NCBI GenBank assembly: GCA_945874195.1
Contig: CAMCFW010000136.1
Span: forward strand, 1-6,298
Length of the DNA: 6,298 nucleotides
Source: Chryseobacterium gleum
Lineage (GTDB): Bacteria; Bacteroidota; Bacteroidia; UBA10329
Direction of reading: 5' to 3'
The stretch's first letter is position 1; each line of letters starts with the position of its first letter. The position numbers and the translations under genes are program-made. This document shows, in pieces, positions 4,306 to 6,298 of this stretch. The notes under the pieces are model-generated. The model did not search any database, had not been told where the DNA came from, and saw nothing but the letters and a program-made list of their open reading frames with translations.

Positions 4306-6243
4306 ATGCAAGAAAGCAAATACATGCCAGGAGAATTGTTGGCAAGAGTGAATATGCCAGCCGACCTCCGCAAGTTGAAAGAGGATGAATTGGAGCAGTT
4401 CTGCAAAGAATTGAGGCAATACATCGTTGATGTGGTTTCTGTGAATGGAGGACATTTCGGAGCCAGTTTGGGCGTGGTGGAAATGACTACCGCGCTACAT
4501 TATGTCTTTAATACTCCCAACGACCAATTGGTATGGGACGTTGGTCATCAGGCCTATGGCCATAAGATAATCACAGGAAGAAGAGACGCATTCCACACAA
4601 ACCGCAAGTACAAGGGACTGAGCGGATTCCCAAAACGTAAGGAAAGCGAATATGACACTTTCGGTGTCGGTCACTCAAGCACCTCCATTTCCGCAGCGTT
4701 GGGAATGGCGGTCGGCTCCAGACACAATGGTCAGAACCAGCGTCACCACATAGCGGTGATAGGTGATGGCGCCATGACAGGCGGAATGGCCTTCGAAGGG
4801 CTCAATCATGCAGGGGTCGAGAACGCCAATCTGCTGGTGGTGCTCAACGACAATTGCATGAGCATTGACCCGAATGTTGGCGCGCTCAAAGAATATCTGA
4901 CCGACATTACCACTTCGCACACCTACAATAAAATGCGTGATGAGGTTTGGAATCTGCTCGGCATGGTGAGCAAATTCGGACCAAACGCCCAAGAGATCGC
5001 CTCGAAGATCGAAAGCGGGATCAAAGGCAGCCTGCTCAAACAGAGCAATTTGTTTGAAGCGTTGAATTTCAGATACTTTGGCCCCATTGATGGGCACGAT
5101 GTGAACCACATGGTGAAGGTGATGAAAGACCTGAAGGACATTCCAGGTCCAAAGATTCTACATTGTCTTACGGTGAAAGGAAAAGGCTACCAACCTGCCG
5201 AGATTGGCGACAGCACCAAATGGCACGCGCCCGGACTTTTCAATAAGGACACGGGCGAGATCAAAGTGGTGAAACCGACTGAACCGGAACCGCCTAGATA
5301 TCAGGATGTTTTCGGACACACCATGGTCGAACTGGCCGAACAGAACAGGAAAGTGGTCGGGGTCACACCCGCCATGCCATCTGGTTGTTCGCTCAACATC
5401 ATGATGAAAGCCATGCCCGACCGCGCTTTCGATGTAGGAATTGCCGAGCAGCATGCGGTCACGTTTTCGGCCGGAATGGCCACTCAGGGCCTCGTTCCAT
5501 TCTGCAACATCTATTCTTCCTTCATGCAGCGGGCCTACGATCAGGTGATACATGATGTGGCTCTTCAGAATCTAAACGTGGTATTCTGCCTCGATAGAGG
5601 CGGGCTTGTAGGAGCCGATGGGGCCACCCATCATGGTGCTTACGATATTGCCTACATGCGCTGCATTCCGAACATCATAGTGGCATCGCCTATGAATGAG
5701 CAGGAGTTGAGAAACATGATGTACACCGCCCAATTGGAAAACATGGGCGTCTGGTCCATACGGTACCCAAGAGGAAATGGTGTGATGCCGGAATGGCAGA
5801 CACCGTTCATGGAACTGACCGTTGGTGAAGGAAGAAAGATTGCCGAAGGCACCGATCTTGCCGTGCTCAGTTTGGGCCATGTGGGGAATTACGTGGTCGA
5901 AGCGACAGAAGAATTGACCATGAATGGTATTTCTGCTGCTCACTACGACATGCGGTTTGCTAAGCCATTGGACGAACGGCTTCTGCACAGCATTTTTCAG
6001 AAATTCACTAGGATCATCACCATAGAGGACGGTTGCATTGCCGGAGGATTCGGTGGTGCCATCGTTGAATTCATGGCCGATAATGGTTACTTTGCTCAAA
6101 TTCAGCGTTTAGGAATTCCAGACCGATTTGTTGACCACGGTTCGCAAAAGGAGTTGCACCTTGAATGCGGTTATTATAAAGACGACATTGTTGAAGCGGC
6201 CATCAAACTCGTGGGAATCAGCAAGCAGGCAGCTGCCAGCTAA
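4306..6243 (+). CDS. dxs: 1-deoxy-D-xylulose-5-phosphate synthase
   Basis: This is a complete gene of 645 residues, a normal length for the family. DXS condenses pyruvate with D-glyceraldehyde 3-phosphate, with loss of CO2 and thiamine diphosphate as cofactor, to give DXP, the first step of the MEP route to isoprenoids such as menaquinone side chains; it is cytoplasmic. The N-terminal ThDP/Mg domain shows H50, H81 in VWDVGHQAYGHK, the GDG motif at 153-155 (D154) and N183 in NDNCMSI. The pyrimidine-binding domain has the catalytic Glu E381 in GIAEQHAVTFSAG, then R409 in QRAYDQV, DRGG at 430-433, H442 in THHGAYD and R489 in YPRG. The C-terminal transketolase-like domain runs from about 500 to 635. 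All residues I can align to E. coli DXS are present at a constant offset of 11 in the second half. ATG 4306 follows a clear promoter; ATG 4324 is an unlikely alternative. No ispA or xseB neighbour is seen. Confidence 0.97.
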   Translation: MQESKYMPGELLARVNMPADLRKLKEDELEQFCKELRQYIVDVVSVNGGHFGASLGVVEMTTALHYVFNTPNDQLVWDVGHQAYGHKIITGRRDAFHTNRKYKGLSGFPKRKESEYDTFGVGHSSTSISAALGMAVGSRHNGQNQRHHIAVIGDGAMTGGMAFEGLNHAGVENANLLVVLNDNCMSIDPNVGALKEYLTDITTSHTYNKMRDEVWNLLGMVSKFGPNAQEIASKIESGIKGSLLKQSNLFEALNFRYFGPIDGHDVNHMVKVMKDLKDIPGPKILHCLTVKGKGYQPAEIGDSTKWHAPGLFNKDTGEIKVVKPTEPEPPRYQDVFGHTMVELAEQNRKVVGVTPAMPSGCSLNIMMKAMPDRAFDVGIAEQHAVTFSAGMATQGLVPFCNIYSSFMQRAYDQVIHDVALQNLNVVFCLDRGGLVGADGATHHGAYDIAYMRCIPNIIVASPMNEQELRNMMYTAQLENMGVWSIRYPRGNGVMPEWQTPFMELTVGEGRKIAEGTDLAVLSLGHVGNYVVEATEELTMNGISAAHYDMRFAKPLDERLLHSIFQKFTRIITIEDGCIAGGFGGAIVEFMADNGYFAQIQRLGIPDRFVDHGSQKELHLECGYYKDDIVEAAIKLVGISKQAAAS

Positions 6244-6244
6244 G

Positions 6245-6298
6245 TTGCTTTGTTTCTTTTCCGTTGCACTTTTCTTCCTGTTTTCTGTCCATGCAGGT
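6245..6298 (+). CDS. Possible start of a secreted protein gene, cut by the window end
   Basis: The frame starting at TTG 6245, one base after the dxs stop, reads (M)LCFFSVALFFLFSVHAG and stays open to the window end. This resembles a signal peptide: a hydrophobic core and a VHA|G-type cleavage site near residue 17. No ATG is available in this frame, so either TTG is the start, or an upstream TTG inside dxs (6188 or 6191) is used, or the sequence is only a T-rich 3' region. The one-base spacing resembles the coupling seen between the oxidase operon genes. Another frame has an ATG at 6291, which is an alternative start for the downstream gene. Only 18 codons are visible, so no product can be named. 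Confidence 0.3.
   Translation, partial: MLCFFSVALFFLFSVHAG

Noticed and set aside
4675..5109. 144-residue open frame on the - strand inside dxs
   Set aside because: It lies wholly antisense to the strongly conserved ThDP domain of dxs, has no recognisable motif or promoter, and is explained as a shadow of dxs codon bias.
5158..5553. 131-residue open frame on the - strand inside dxs
   Set aside because: Same situation as the other antisense frames: no motif, fully overlapped by conserved catalytic sequence.
5572..6099. 175-residue open frame on the - strand inside dxs
   Set aside because: It is antisense to conserved DXS sequence, has no domain pattern and no upstream signals; length alone is not enough in a gene with this codon use.
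1..6298. CRISPR array, tRNA, rRNA, insertion sequence or defence system
   Set aside because: No regular direct repeats with spacers, no tRNA-like cloverleaf noticed, no transposase or terminal inverted repeats, and every large frame is explained by housekeeping or the listed unknown genes.

Overview
This window looks like a chromosomal segment of a Bacteroidota bacterium, most likely Flavobacteriales-like. The evidence is the gene order of a haem-copper cytochrome c oxidase cluster (COX3, COX4, SCO, DUF420, small CxxC protein), the absence of Shine-Dalgarno sequences before the starts, a TAnnTTTG-type promoter element before dxs, and the wording of the COX3 and DXS proteins. There is no sign of a mobile element, CRISPR array, RNA gene or defence system.

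Layout. Positions 1-2378 on the + strand hold the 3' part of a tightly packed respiratory operon that begins upstream of the window. It contains the C-terminal part of cytochrome c oxidase subunit III, subunit IV, a SCO-family copper chaperone, a DUF420 (YozB/CtaM-like) membrane protein, and an 84-residue secreted or membrane protein with a C-S-M-C motif. From subunit IV onward the genes overlap or lie one base apart, which suggests co-translation. The last three genes read as an oxidase assembly (copper delivery) module placed directly behind the structural subunits. A perfect 12-bp palindromic hairpin at 2453-2484 ends this operon and probably also ends the convergent gene on the other strand.

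The - strand gene at 2510-3409 encodes a membrane-anchored long coiled coil with a beta-rich C-terminal domain of unknown function. A spacer of about 56 bp separates it from the divergent comF (3466-4197), a phosphoribosyltransferase-fold protein with an N-terminal Cys4 zinc-binding region. Next is dxs (4306-6243), complete and with all expected catalytic residues, which makes DXP for the MEP isoprenoid pathway. Its own promoter is visible at 4246-4280. After the dxs stop, the last 54 bases read in one frame as a signal-peptide-like sequence, so a secreted or outer-membrane protein gene may begin there and run off the window.

Functional reading: most of the window is housekeeping (respiration and isoprenoid/quinone precursor synthesis). 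The least described parts are the 84-residue CSMC protein in the oxidase operon, the His-rich loop in COX3, and the coiled-coil protein with its regular heptad architecture.
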